A stretch of DNA of 64,000 nucleotides from Candidatus Allochristensenella caecavium. GTDB lineage: Bacteria > Bacillota > Clostridia > Christensenellales > QAND01. Positions within the stretch are counted from its first letter, which is position 1. Each line of letters opens with the position of its first letter. The notes under the pieces were generated by a model. The model ran no database searches, was not told the DNA's origin, and worked only from the letters and a program-made list of their open reading frames with translations. The stretch is taken from NCBI GenBank assembly GCA_904397865.1, contig CAJFOS010000006.1:44455-108454 (forward strand), in the 5' to 3' direction. The position numbers and the translations under genes are program-made. This document shows, one piece after another, positions 46,247 to 54,570 of the stretch.

Positions 46247-46969
46247 TCAACGTGCAAATACATGATTCCCGATGCGCGTAATCACCGGCCGCGAATAAAT
46301 CCATTTATTGGTCGTTTTCGCAGGGTTGTAGTAGTAGATGGCACCGCCGGTCGGGTCCCAGCCATTGAGGGCATCGCGAGCGGCACGAATGGCCGTGCTG
46401 TTTGGCGTCAGATTAATCTGCCCATCGGCAACGATGGAAAATGCGCCCGGCTGATAGGCCACCCCTGAAATGGAATTGGGGAATTGCGAGCTGCGCACAC
46501 GGTTCAGCACAACGGCCGCCACTGCCACCTGGCCGGTATAGGGCTCTCCGCGCGCCTCCCCATATACAATGCGCGCCAATAGATTCAAATCCGCGTTGCT
46601 TACGCTTCCGCTGGAGGAACTGCTGTTGCTGCTGGTGGAATTAGGCAACTGAATGCCAATGTACGCCGCTGTCTTTGTCCCAACGATACCATCCACCTGC
46701 AATCCATTTTTCCGCTGAAAATATTTGACTGCATTCTCCGTATCGCTGCCAAAAATGCCGTCCACCGCTCCATTGAGATAACCCCACCGCTTGAGCTTCT
46801 GCTGAATCACTCGTACTGTTTCTCCCCGGTCCCCGCGCCGGATGCTTTTGGGGGCGGCCTGCACCAGCGAAGGCAAAGCGATAGCAAACAGCACAATGCC
46901 AATACCCAGAGCAATCGCCAATCCTTTTAAGTCTTTGCGGGCTGATGCCGTTTTCGTCTTTTCTTTCAT
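46247..46969 (-). CDS. sleB: Spore cortex-lytic enzyme SleB
   Basis: Lytic transglycosylase that breaks the spore cortex during germination. 240 residues: signal segment, a peptidoglycan-binding repeat (about 44-105, RRGDRGETVRVIQQKL), a Ser/Asn linker and a hydrolase_2 domain (LLARIVYGEARGEPYTGQVA with the catalytic Glu). GGAGG lies before the ATG. It starts 13 bases after spoIIR, so spoIIR-sleB-ypeB look like one operon, an unusual link of an early forespore signal to germination genes. Confidence 0.94.
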   Translation of the reverse strand: MKEKTKTASARKDLKGLAIALGIGIVLFAIALPSLVQAAPKSIRRGDRGETVRVIQQKLKRWGYLNGAVDGIFGSDTENAVKYFQRKNGLQVDGIVGTKTAAYIGIQLPNSTSSNSSSSSGSVSNADLNLLARIVYGEARGEPYTGQVAVAAVVLNRVRSSQFPNSISGVAYQPGAFSIVADGQINLTPNSTAIRAARDALNGWDPTGGAIYYYNPAKTTNKWIYSRPVITRIGNHVFAR

Positions 46970-46982
46970 ATTTTCCTCCTAC

Positions 46983-47492
46983 TCAACCACCGAAGAGGGA
47001 AGAGAACCAGGATTGATACTCAACGCCATCTTCCGGCTGCCAATCAGGTTCCACTTGCGTGGGCTGTACCAGGCACAACGGCGGGAACAGCACACACCAC
47101 CAGTTCTGTCCCTGCGCCTGTCCCAACCGAATGCGCAGGGCGCGGTAATCACCGGCCGGAAAGGTAACATCGTTGTATGTTTTTTCCGGAAAAGCGAAGG
47201 TACCGATTTCCGCGCTGGCGGTATAATCAAATCCATTTTCCGCCAACACCTGGTTTGCAACCGCAATCAATTCCGCCTGATGCGCCGTGATGTAAGCCTC
47301 CGCCTGTGCACGGTCCTGTGCCCCATCCATTTCTCCCAGGGCATCGATGACGGCATCCCGTACCTTCAGCTTGACGGCCTGGTCCTCCTGGCTGTCGCTG
47401 TTTGCCAGGATATGCAAGCGAAATACCTGCGGCGTCTGCTGTGTGCAGGTCAACAAAATCAAACATAAAAACAAAGTCAGCCAACGCTTCAT
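46983..47492 (-). CDS. spoIIR: Stage II sporulation protein R
   Basis: Forespore protein secreted toward SpoIIGA to trigger sigma-E processing in the mother cell. 169 residues: hydrophobic N-terminus (WLTLFLCLILLTC), then FRLHILANSDSQEDQAVKLKVRD, the family signature, and a C-terminal NWWCVLFPPLC block. GGGAGG is 6 bases before the ATG at 47492 (another ATG at 47495). First gene of the operon with sleB and ypeB. Confidence 0.93.
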   Translation of the reverse strand: MKRWLTLFLCLILLTCTQQTPQVFRLHILANSDSQEDQAVKLKVRDAVIDALGEMDGAQDRAQAEAYITAHQAELIAVANQVLAENGFDYTASAEIGTFAFPEKTYNDVTFPAGDYRALRIRLGQAQGQNWWCVLFPPLCLVQPTQVEPDWQPEDGVEYQSWFSSLFGG

Positions 47493-47523
47493 CATGGACC
47501 TCCCAATCGTTGCTTGTACGCAG

Positions 47524-47550
47524 AGTATGTCCAAACTTCGGAATTTTAAC
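47524..47550 (-). promoter_or_regulatory. Possible sigma-F type -10 element before spoIIR
   Basis: GGACATACT (47524-47532, minus strand) fits the forespore pattern GGNNANANT and lies about 30 bases before spoIIR. The best -35 match, GCATG, is 18 bases away, a little too far, so the call is tentative. spoIIR is a known sigma-F gene. Confidence 0.3.
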
Positions 47551-47556
47551 CATGCA

Positions 47557-47584
47557 TTGCCAAAATTCCCAGTTCTGATACAAT
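47557..47584 (+). promoter_or_regulatory. Promoter of ispE
   Basis: TTGCCA (47557-47562), 16 bases, TACAAT (47579-47584). Confidence 0.6.
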
Positions 47585-47607
47585 ACCTTTGATAAGGAGG
47601 CGTCCTC

Positions 47608-48474
47608 ATGCACCAATGCGCCTATGCAAAATTGAACATCACCTTGGACATCACCGGCCGACGGACGGACGGATATCACCTGCTTGATTCGGTCTTTCAC
47701 ACCATCGACCTTTGCGACACACTGTCCCTGGACGAATGTCCGCAAGGTGTCTTGCTTGACTGCACAACCCCTTCCCTGCAAACGGCAGATAACCTGGTGC
47801 TCCGTGCAGCCCGTGCTTTCTTTGCTCATACGCCGGAAAAAAGAGGCGTTCATTTTACGCTTGCCAAGGCCATCCCCACACAGGCTGGTCTTGGGGGCGG
47901 CAGCGCCGACGCAGCGGCTGCACTTCGCTTATTGAATCGCTTTGCCGGCCATCCGCTTACCAACCAGCAGCTTATGGCCTTGGGGTTAACGCTGGGGGCA
48001 GACGTCCCCTTTGCCCTGGCCGGCGGTACCCAGCGTGTAACAGGCATCGGTGAACACTTGACGCCTATTCCGTTGCATCGTCCTTACTATTTTGTCCTGA
48101 TTCAACCGGAACAGGGCCTGTCCACCGGGCTGGTTTACAGTCGTTATGATGCAGACCCTTCTGCACAGCGCCCACAGACCGATGCTTTTATCCGGGCCTT
48201 TACGTCCCATGACAGCGCGGCTCTGCGTGCACTGGGCGGCAATGTGCTCCAGCCGGCCGCAGCGTCGCTTTGCCCGGCCATTTCCCTTATCGAACAGGCT
48301 CTTTATCAGCAAGGCGCCCTTTTGGCTAGCATGACCGGAAGCGGCTCTGTGGTCTTTGGATTGTTTGAACACGCCGAACAGGCGGCACATGCGCAAAAAG
48401 TATTGGCGGCACAATGGCCCGTTTGCCTGTGCGCGCAGTCCCTTCTGCCCGGCGCCGCTGGCAGCGCGCTATAA
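47608..48474 (+). CDS. ispE: 4-diphosphocytidyl-2-C-methyl-D-erythritol kinase
   Basis: GHMP kinase of the MEP isoprenoid pathway, phosphorylating CDP-methylerythritol. 288 residues: AYAKLNITLDITGRRTDGYH at the N-terminus, the ATP loop QAGLGGGSADAAAALR and LGADVPFAL. ATG follows AAGGAGG. It lies near veg and, further on, ksgA and yabE, recalling the Bacillus order ksgA-yabG-veg-sspF-ispE. The PHP gene follows 15 bases later. Confidence 0.95.
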   Translation: MHQCAYAKLNITLDITGRRTDGYHLLDSVFHTIDLCDTLSLDECPQGVLLDCTTPSLQTADNLVLRAARAFFAHTPEKRGVHFTLAKAIPTQAGLGGGSADAAAALRLLNRFAGHPLTNQQLMALGLTLGADVPFALAGGTQRVTGIGEHLTPIPLHRPYYFVLIQPEQGLSTGLVYSRYDADPSAQRPQTDAFIRAFTSHDSAALRALGGNVLQPAAASLCPAISLIEQALYQQGALLASMTGSGSVVFGLFEHAEQAAHAQKVLAAQWPVCLCAQSLLPGAAGSAL

Positions 48475-48489
48475 AAAGGGGGCTCCATT

Positions 48490-49347
48490 TTGTTTGCACG
48501 GTGCGATTTACACATGCATTCCACCTTTTCCGACGGTACCTTTTCCCCCGAAGAACTGGTCGCTTATGCCAAAGCCAAACAACTTTCTGCCATCGCCCTG
48601 ACCGACCATCACACAGCGCGCGGCCTGCCCGCTTTTGTGCAGGCGGCGCGGCGCAGCGGAATCCTTCCCGTGGCAGGGACGGAGATTTCCGCCCTCTATC
48701 AGGGGAAGGAAGTGCATATTCTCGGACTTTTTCTGCCCGCCCATTGTTGGGATGCCATCGATGCATGGATGGCGGAACAAAAAAAGGAGAAGGAACAGAG
48801 CAACCGCCTGTTGGCCCAGCGACTGACCAAGGCGGGGTATCCGGTTGATTACCAGGCCATGCGGCGGCAATACCCAAACAGTGCCATCAACCGCGCTCAT
48901 TTTGCTACCGCCCTGGTTGAAGGCGGTTATTGTACTTCAACCGAAGAAGCATTTGCTACGTTTCTGGATGAAACATGCGGATTTTATACGCCTGCGCCGT
49001 TTGCCCCTGCAGAGGAGGTCATCGCACGCCTATCCGGACTGGGCGCCTTGGTGGCCCTGGCCCATCCGATTACGCATCTGTCCTGGGCGCAGCTACCCGG
49101 ATTTATCGAACAGGCCCTTCCCGCAGGCATGATGGCCATGGAAACCCATCATTCCTCTTTCACCCCGGCCGACATCCCGCGTCTGCAGGCGCTGTGTACG
49201 CGCTATGGCCTGCTGGAATGCGGGGGAAGTGACTTTCACGGGGCACGCAAACCGCAGGTTGATATGGGCGACGGTGGCGGCGGCACACCCATTCCCTTTT
49301 CCCTCTATCAGGTACTGGCGCAGGCCGCCGCACACATGCATCCATAA
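48490..49347 (+). CDS. PHP-domain phosphoesterase
   Basis: 285 residues of the PHP fold that binds a trinuclear metal site. Motifs: DLHMHSTFSDGTFSPEEL at the start, LTDHHTARGLP, VAGTEISA, ALAHPITH and GGSDFHG. Related proteins hydrolyse nucleoside 3',5'-bisphosphates or the 5' end of RNA (YciV/RNase AM type); the actual substrate is not known. Starts at TTG 48490 with AAGGGGGC before it. Co-transcribed with ispE. Confidence 0.9.
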   Translation: MFARCDLHMHSTFSDGTFSPEELVAYAKAKQLSAIALTDHHTARGLPAFVQAARRSGILPVAGTEISALYQGKEVHILGLFLPAHCWDAIDAWMAEQKKEKEQSNRLLAQRLTKAGYPVDYQAMRRQYPNSAINRAHFATALVEGGYCTSTEEAFATFLDETCGFYTPAPFAPAEEVIARLSGLGALVALAHPITHLSWAQLPGFIEQALPAGMMAMETHHSSFTPADIPRLQALCTRYGLLECGGSDFHGARKPQVDMGDGGGGTPIPFSLYQVLAQAAAHMHP

Positions 49348-49377
49348 AAAAAGGACCGGAATCCCGGCCCTTTTTTG
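49345..49377. terminator. Bidirectional terminator
   Basis: AAAAAGGACCGG/CCGGCCCTTTTTT hairpin between the PHP gene and the convergent DUF3794 gene. Confidence 0.8.
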
Positions 49378-49387
49378 CTGCAGGTTT

Positions 49388-50911
49388 TCACCCATGTTTT
49401 CGGCACAGCAGGATAATCTTCTGGCCCTTTTCCAAATGCTCCGCGCAGTCCGGATTGTATTTTTCGATATCCGCAATGCTGGTTTTATAGCGTTTGGCTA
49501 CGTCCCAAAGCTGGTCTCCCTCCGCAGCAAAATAGACGACGATGCCCGCCTGCGGCGTCTGCATTTCCTCACCGCATTCCACCTGGCGGACAATGGACAT
49601 CGTCTGTTCCCGGTAGCCTTCCACCTGCCAAGCCAGCAACACCCGCAAATCCATGCCTGCACCCGCCGGCACACCTTGTATTTGTTCGACATGCAATGTC
49701 GCCTGCACCTGTGTCTGCGTGGTAAAACCGGCTGCTTCTTCTTCCAGGCGGATGGGCCATTCATAGGTGTAATTGCACAACTGTCCTTCCCGGTCCATAT
49801 ACAGCATTTGGCAGGTTAATACGCTCTCCAATGTAACCCGGTCCTCCATGGCCACCGCCTTGACGGCGCTGGGGCTGGCGAAAGCAGCCAACACGCGTGC
49901 AGGAATCGGGTTCTCTCCTACGGAAATTGTCTCGCGCTGGGTTGTCGTCCCCTTAGCGTCCGCACAGCGGCAGCAAGTGTACAGCGGTTCCATTTCCAGT
50001 TCCACATCATGGCAAAGCGAATACGCGTCCACCAGGGCATTGCGCGTGAAGGATTCTTCTTCTTCGACCTCCAGCGCACAGACGGCCTGCACATGCAGCG
50101 CGTCCCCCTCTTCATTGGGACTTACATACAGGTCTTTCACCGTTGCGCGTACCTGCACCTGTTGGCCGGGCTGCGCGCCCGGAGCATGAAGCATATCCGA
50201 AAATGGTACCGTTGCAAACATCTGCGCAATCGGCGTCTGTTCATCTTCACATGCATAGGTCAGCGTCAATTTCAATTCGCCTTCCACACACAAGGTATCT
50301 TGTTCGGCAAAGGCCTGCTGTACTTTGGCAAAGCCGTCGGAAAGCAATACCTGTGCAGCCGCAGGCAGTCCCTGTGTCAAAACCACTTCCTCGTCCATTT
50401 CCGTGGCAGTCGTAGCGCGGGCCACCCGACGCACCAGTTCCAGGTCCTGACCTCTTGTCACCAAATCCTCCGGTGCGCCGTCTGCGCTGCAGTAAGCCAG
50501 GTCCACCTCATCCTGAATATAAAAGACCAAGTCGATTACAGCCGCAATGTTTAGCCTCCGCCCATCCGTCATCGACATCTCCACGCTGGAAACATATGCA
50601 TCGGCATAGCCGCGCATCCCAGCCTGCGCGCCGGGCACATCGGCGGTGTGTTTAAATGTCGAAGAGGATTCAAACGCACACAGCGTTCCCTCTTCGTCCA
50701 GATAGCAGATGCTCAGCGTCAGCGTTCCATCGGTCATGGCCCTTGCTTCCAGCGACTCTACGCTGCCGGCTTGGGCACGGCCGCGCACCATCAATACCTT
50801 GGCCATTTCCGGCTTGCCCACCGGCAGAGCCACCTCGCCCTCGATGAATGCCTGTGAAAGCGTACCGCCCGTATGGCGTAAAATCCGCTCGTTTGCGCGC
50901 AATTGTTCCAT
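49388..50911 (-). CDS. DUF3794 (SPOCS) protein with C-terminal LysM domain
   Basis: 507 residues: repeated SPOCS/DUF3794 domains over the first 440 residues (for example VEGELKLTLTYA and EITVEYVL-like strands), then a LysM (VYFAAEGDQLWDVAKRYKTSIADIEKYNPD) that binds peptidoglycan. The layout resembles SpoVID/SafA-type spore coat morphogenetic proteins of Clostridia. ATG follows AGGGGGA. A terminator separates it from veg upstream. A spore coat role is inferred from domains. Confidence 0.88.
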   Translation of the reverse strand: MEQLRANERILRHTGGTLSQAFIEGEVALPVGKPEMAKVLMVRGRAQAGSVESLEARAMTDGTLTLSICYLDEEGTLCAFESSSTFKHTADVPGAQAGMRGYADAYVSSVEMSMTDGRRLNIAAVIDLVFYIQDEVDLAYCSADGAPEDLVTRGQDLELVRRVARATTATEMDEEVVLTQGLPAAAQVLLSDGFAKVQQAFAEQDTLCVEGELKLTLTYACEDEQTPIAQMFATVPFSDMLHAPGAQPGQQVQVRATVKDLYVSPNEEGDALHVQAVCALEVEEEESFTRNALVDAYSLCHDVELEMEPLYTCCRCADAKGTTTQRETISVGENPIPARVLAAFASPSAVKAVAMEDRVTLESVLTCQMLYMDREGQLCNYTYEWPIRLEEEAAGFTTQTQVQATLHVEQIQGVPAGAGMDLRVLLAWQVEGYREQTMSIVRQVECGEEMQTPQAGIVVYFAAEGDQLWDVAKRYKTSIADIEKYNPDCAEHLEKGQKIILLCRKHG

Positions 50912-50983
50912 TGGTTTTTCCCCCTGTCGGTAGTGATGTTTGTATATGCATAGTCAACAGGGGTATGAATTATGCAAACGTAC

Positions 50984-51017
50984 AAAAAAATAGCGGGACA
51001 TCCATCCCGCTATTTTG
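50984..51017 (-). terminator. Intrinsic terminator after veg
   Basis: Minus-strand AAAATAGCGGGA/TCCCGCTATTTT hairpin with a T tail. Confidence 0.82.
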
Positions 51018-51246
51018 TTTCCAACCATTTCATTTCCACATGTTTGGTGAATACATCCGAATACGTATAGCTCATGCGCTTTTGCACGCCGTTGTGTTCC
51101 ACCAGCACCGTAAACACGCTCGGAAAGCTGTGTTCCAGAATTCCGATGGTCTCAATGCTGCGGCTGCGGCCCCGATGGTTTTTCATCCAGACCTTGGCCC
51201 CTACATGCGCTTCAATGCCGCCGCGGATTTCCTGCAAAGCGTCCAA
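51010..51246 (-). CDS. veg: Veg protein homologue
   Basis: 78 residues matching Veg: LQEIRGGIEAHVGAKVWMK, then GILEHSFPSVFTVLVE and RMSYTYSDVFTKHVEM. In Bacillus Veg is a highly transcribed small protein that promotes biofilm matrix genes by an indirect route. It starts at TTG (51246) after AGGAGGG. A hairpin with CTGTTTGGG/CCCAAGACAG arms lies just before the ribosome site in the spo0A-veg gap. Confidence 0.9.
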   Translation of the reverse strand: MDALQEIRGGIEAHVGAKVWMKNHRGRSRSIETIGILEHSFPSVFTVLVEHNGVQKRMSYTYSDVFTKHVEMKWLETK

Positions 51247-51316
51247 TCTGCACCCTCCTGTCTTGGGTCTTCGCGTTCAGCATGTCCCAAACAGTCCGGT
51301 TTTATGCAATGGTATG

Positions 51317-52090
51317 TCAGGCGCTTTGTTCCAATGACAGCTTATCCGCCACCAGCGCGATGAATTCGCCGTTGGTCGGCTTTTCATTCTTGGTATATAC
51401 CTGATAGCCAAACAGTTGATTGATGTTTTCAATCTTTCCGCGCGTCCAGGCCACTTCAATCGCATGACGGATGGCGCGTTCCACTTTGCTTGGCGTCGTT
51501 TCAAAATGTTCGGCCACCTTGGGATACAATTCCTTGGTGATGCGGTTAATCATCGTGCTGTCTTCCATGACAAGCTTAATCGCATACCGCAGGAAATGAT
51601 AGCCTTTGATATGCGCCGGAATGCCCACAGTCAGGAACACGCTGGTAATCTTCTCATCAATCGAACGGCTGCTCGGCAATGGAGAGATGCTCTGCCCAAC
51701 GTGCAGGCCGCGGCTATCTTCTTCCAACACTTCGAGTATCCGGCGCCGCAAATTTACAAGCGAATACGGTTTGCGCAGGAAATAACGCGCGCCCAGGTCC
51801 ATCGTCGTGCTGATTACGCGGTCGCTTGCAAACGAGGAGACCACAATCATCTCCGGCCGGGCGGCTGCCGGCAATTGTGCCACACGTTCCAGCACTGAGA
51901 TGCCGTCCACCTGCGGGATAATCAAATCCAACACCACTGCATCCACATCCTGTATGTGCGCAAGCGCTTCTTCCCCATCGTGTACGATATGCGCGAGGGA
52001 GAGCTGATTATCCTCTGCAAAGAATTGCTTCATCTCTTCGCAAAGGTCGTAATCATCCTCCACCAAAAGAATTTTCTTCTTCTCGCTCAT
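51317..52090 (-). CDS. spo0A: Sporulation master regulator Spo0A
   Basis: Response regulator that starts sporulation. 257 residues: receiver domain (VEDD at 10-13, phosphoacceptor Asp55 in VVLDLI, Ser85/86, Lys107 in FLRKPY) and the C-terminal DNA-binding domain from about 145 (IKGYHFLRYAIKLVMED, recognition helix SKVERAIRHAIEVAW, KPTNGEFIALVADKL). AGGAGGA precedes the ATG at 52090; the longer frame to 52180 lacks a site. Two 0A boxes lie upstream, suggesting self-regulation. Two receiver-less relatives are encoded at 10318-11172. Confidence 0.97.
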   Translation of the reverse strand: MSEKKKILLVEDDYDLCEEMKQFFAEDNQLSLAHIVHDGEEALAHIQDVDAVVLDLIIPQVDGISVLERVAQLPAAARPEMIVVSSFASDRVISTTMDLGARYFLRKPYSLVNLRRRILEVLEEDSRGLHVGQSISPLPSSRSIDEKITSVFLTVGIPAHIKGYHFLRYAIKLVMEDSTMINRITKELYPKVAEHFETTPSKVERAIRHAIEVAWTRGKIENINQLFGYQVYTKNEKPTNGEFIALVADKLSLEQSA

Positions 52091-52170
52091 GTAAGATTCC
52101 TCCTGTCGACCGGACTTCCGTTGTGTCGTAACTCCGATTTTTCTTTGATTGTTTTGGTGATTCTGGTTGG

Positions 52171-52176
52171 ATATTA
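52171..52176 (-). promoter_or_regulatory. Candidate spo0A promoter -10
   Basis: TGCTAATAT on the minus strand is an extended -10; no good -35 is visible, which is common for activator-dependent promoters. It would give a 5' leader of about 75 bases. Confidence 0.4.
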
Positions 52177-52224
52177 GCATATTTCTTGGGAAAAATAAAA
52201 GGAATAAGAGCGAGATTTGCGATA

Positions 52225-52251
52225 TTCGTCATTATTTCCTATGATTCGACA
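52225..52251 (-). promoter_or_regulatory. Pair of Spo0A-binding (0A) boxes upstream of spo0A
   Basis: TGTCGAA (52245-52251) and TGACGAA (52225-52231) on the minus strand both match TGNCGAA exactly, in the same orientation, 20 bases apart. They lie about 50-80 bases upstream of the candidate -10 and also within the leader region of the divergent PBP gene. Confidence 0.6.
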
Positions 52252-52329
52252 AACTTCGTATTTTTTCGCTTATTTATCCGAAATTCCCGCATGATTCTTT
52301 TCCGGATTTTGCGAACAGGAGGTGTCCTT

Positions 52330-54570
52330 TTGCGCACACAGCGTAGCCGGATGCGGCTTTTCCTTCTTTTATTGCTTTTTGGATGTTCTGTCTTATTATT
52401 CCGTCTCTTTTATCTGCAAATCACACAGGGTACTTTTTATGCCGAACAGGCGGAACAGCTGCGCGTGCGCACCGTCAGCAGCCAGGGAGTACGCGGTACC
52501 ATTACCGACCGTTACGGCCAGGTGTTGGCTTGTTCGCAAATTCGTTATCAAATCTGCTTTACACCCAGCGATGTCGCCCGGGCCGATATCAACGCCAGCA
52601 TCTGTGCCGCGCTTGCGCTTTTGCAGGATGCACGCACACACCTGCTCGTCTCCCTGCCCATCCAGGCGCAGACACCCTTTGTATTCACCTCGGATGGGGC
52701 AGCCTTTTTAAAAAAATGGGGTCTCAATGCCAATCAGACCGCGGAACAAGCCGTACAGGCGCTTCTGGCCCGCTTTGGCGCATCCGAACTGCCGCGTGAA
52801 TATCAACTTTCTTTTCTGGCCATCCGTCTGGCTATCGATGAACAAGGATATCGCGCGTATTCGCCCCTGCCCATCGCTTATACGGACGATGATTCCATCT
52901 GTGCACAATTTTCCGAACAGGCCGACCGTCTGCCGGGCTTTTCCATCTCCTCGACGTATCTGCGGACATATCCACAAGGGACAACCCTTTGCCATGTCTT
53001 GGGTTATACAGGGAAGATATCGGCTGACGAACAGGAAGAATATGCGGCCAAAGGCTATGACATCCAGCAGGACCGCATAGGCCGGAGCGGATTGGAGGCG
53101 ATGATGGAAGATGTCCTACGCCCCAGGCGCGGAGGTACCCAGGTCTCCATTGACAGCCTGGGCTATACCTCTGCCATCTTGCATTCCCAACAGCCGGAAA
53201 ACGGGCAGGATGTCGTAACAACCATCGACCTGCGGCTGCAAAAAGCGGCGGAACAGGCATTGGAGGCCACCATGGCCGACATCCGCTCTGGCCGGCTGGG
53301 AGAAGCCTTCCCGCAGGCACAGATTGGCGCTGTCGTGGCTTTGGACGTACAAAATGGCGAGGTATTGGCCATGGCCTCCGCCCCCACGTTTGACCCCAAT
53401 CTGTTCTCCCAGACCATGGATGAACAGACGTGGAATCAGCTCAGCCCTACCTATACCAAAGCCAATGGGGCCGTTGATACAGACCCTACCCTGCCGCGTC
53501 CACTGGTCAATCATGCCATTTCCAGCGCTTTTGCTCCAGGCAGCATCTTCAAACCCGTGACTGCGTTGGCAGCGCTTCGCTCCTCTTGCGTTATGGCTAC
53601 GGAAACCATTGAAGACCTGGGACGCTATACCCGTTTTTCCCAAACCCAGGCACCTGCCTGCTGGACGTGGAACGAAAGCCATACCACCCATGGCTTTGTC
53701 AATTTGCAAGCGGCCTTAGCAGGGTCCTGTAACTACTATTTCTATGAGTTGGGTTATCGTGTCGGTTCTGCACGGCTGGCGCAAATGTGTCGGGATTTGG
53801 GGCTGGGGCAAAAGACCGGCATTGGCCTGCCCGGCGAATCTTCCGGGACGATTGATTGTGCCGAACACGCCGACGCCTCCATCAGCGCTCTACTGGCTGC
53901 CGACCTGCACGAAGCCTATCCGCACATCGAAGCATCGGTATTTGAATTGGCCCTTCTGCAGATTCTGCAATCCCCCTCACTGGCCAAGGCAAAGGAGGCG
54001 CTAGGCGCCTTGGGCGTATCCGAAGCGGATGTAGTCGCTCTCTATCCAACGCTTAACGACAATCGCTGGCGCGAATCGCGCATCCTGGCCGCCGCTATCG
54101 GGCAAGGGGACCAGGCTTTCACCCCTTTACAAATGGCCAATATGACCGCTGCATTGGCCAATCGTGGCAAGCGGTTTGTTCCCCAGCTCATCCTGTCCCT
54201 GCCAGAGAGCACCGGCATGCAAACCGCACAGGTCGCACAAGACGCTTTCTTAACCGAAGCGGATGCCCAGGCCGTGCGCACCGGAATGGTTGCGGTCACG
54301 CAAACCGGAACCGCCGCCAAATATTTTCAGGGCTTTCCCTATTCCGTCGCTGCAAAAACCGGCACTGCACAAAGCACCGGCCGTGAGGCTTTTGCGTGGT
54401 TTATCGCCTACGCGCCCGCGGAGAATCCGAAAATCGCGGTGTCCGTCATGATAGGACAGGGCGGCCATGGCGGATATGCGGCTCCCGTTGCACGTGCGGT
54501 GTTGGAGGCCTATTTCGCTGCCGGCCAGGCTTCTGCGACAGTTCCACAGGCTGAATCCCTGCTCCCTTAA
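52330..54570 (+). CDS. Class B penicillin-binding protein (transpeptidase)
   Basis: Peptidoglycan crosslinking enzyme, 746 residues. One N-terminal membrane anchor (FLLLLLFGCSVLLFRLFYL), a dimerisation domain (TITDRYGQVLA), then the transpeptidase with SxxK in APGSIFKPV, SCN and KTGTAQ. AGGAGG lies 7 bases before a TTG at 52330; the upstream ATG at 52291 has no site. Divergent from spo0A, with 0A boxes between, so it might be a sporulation or septal PBP (SpoVD-like); the C-terminus has no PASTA domain. Confidence 0.93.
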   Translation: MRTQRSRMRLFLLLLLFGCSVLLFRLFYLQITQGTFYAEQAEQLRVRTVSSQGVRGTITDRYGQVLACSQIRYQICFTPSDVARADINASICAALALLQDARTHLLVSLPIQAQTPFVFTSDGAAFLKKWGLNANQTAEQAVQALLARFGASELPREYQLSFLAIRLAIDEQGYRAYSPLPIAYTDDDSICAQFSEQADRLPGFSISSTYLRTYPQGTTLCHVLGYTGKISADEQEEYAAKGYDIQQDRIGRSGLEAMMEDVLRPRRGGTQVSIDSLGYTSAILHSQQPENGQDVVTTIDLRLQKAAEQALEATMADIRSGRLGEAFPQAQIGAVVALDVQNGEVLAMASAPTFDPNLFSQTMDEQTWNQLSPTYTKANGAVDTDPTLPRPLVNHAISSAFAPGSIFKPVTALAALRSSCVMATETIEDLGRYTRFSQTQAPACWTWNESHTTHGFVNLQAALAGSCNYYFYELGYRVGSARLAQMCRDLGLGQKTGIGLPGESSGTIDCAEHADASISALLAADLHEAYPHIEASVFELALLQILQSPSLAKAKEALGALGVSEADVVALYPTLNDNRWRESRILAAAIGQGDQAFTPLQMANMTAALANRGKRFVPQLILSLPESTGMQTAQVAQDAFLTEADAQAVRTGMVAVTQTGTAAKYFQGFPYSVAAKTGTAQSTGREAFAWFIAYAPAENPKIAVSVMIGQGGHGGYAAPVARAVLEAYFAAGQASATVPQAESLLP

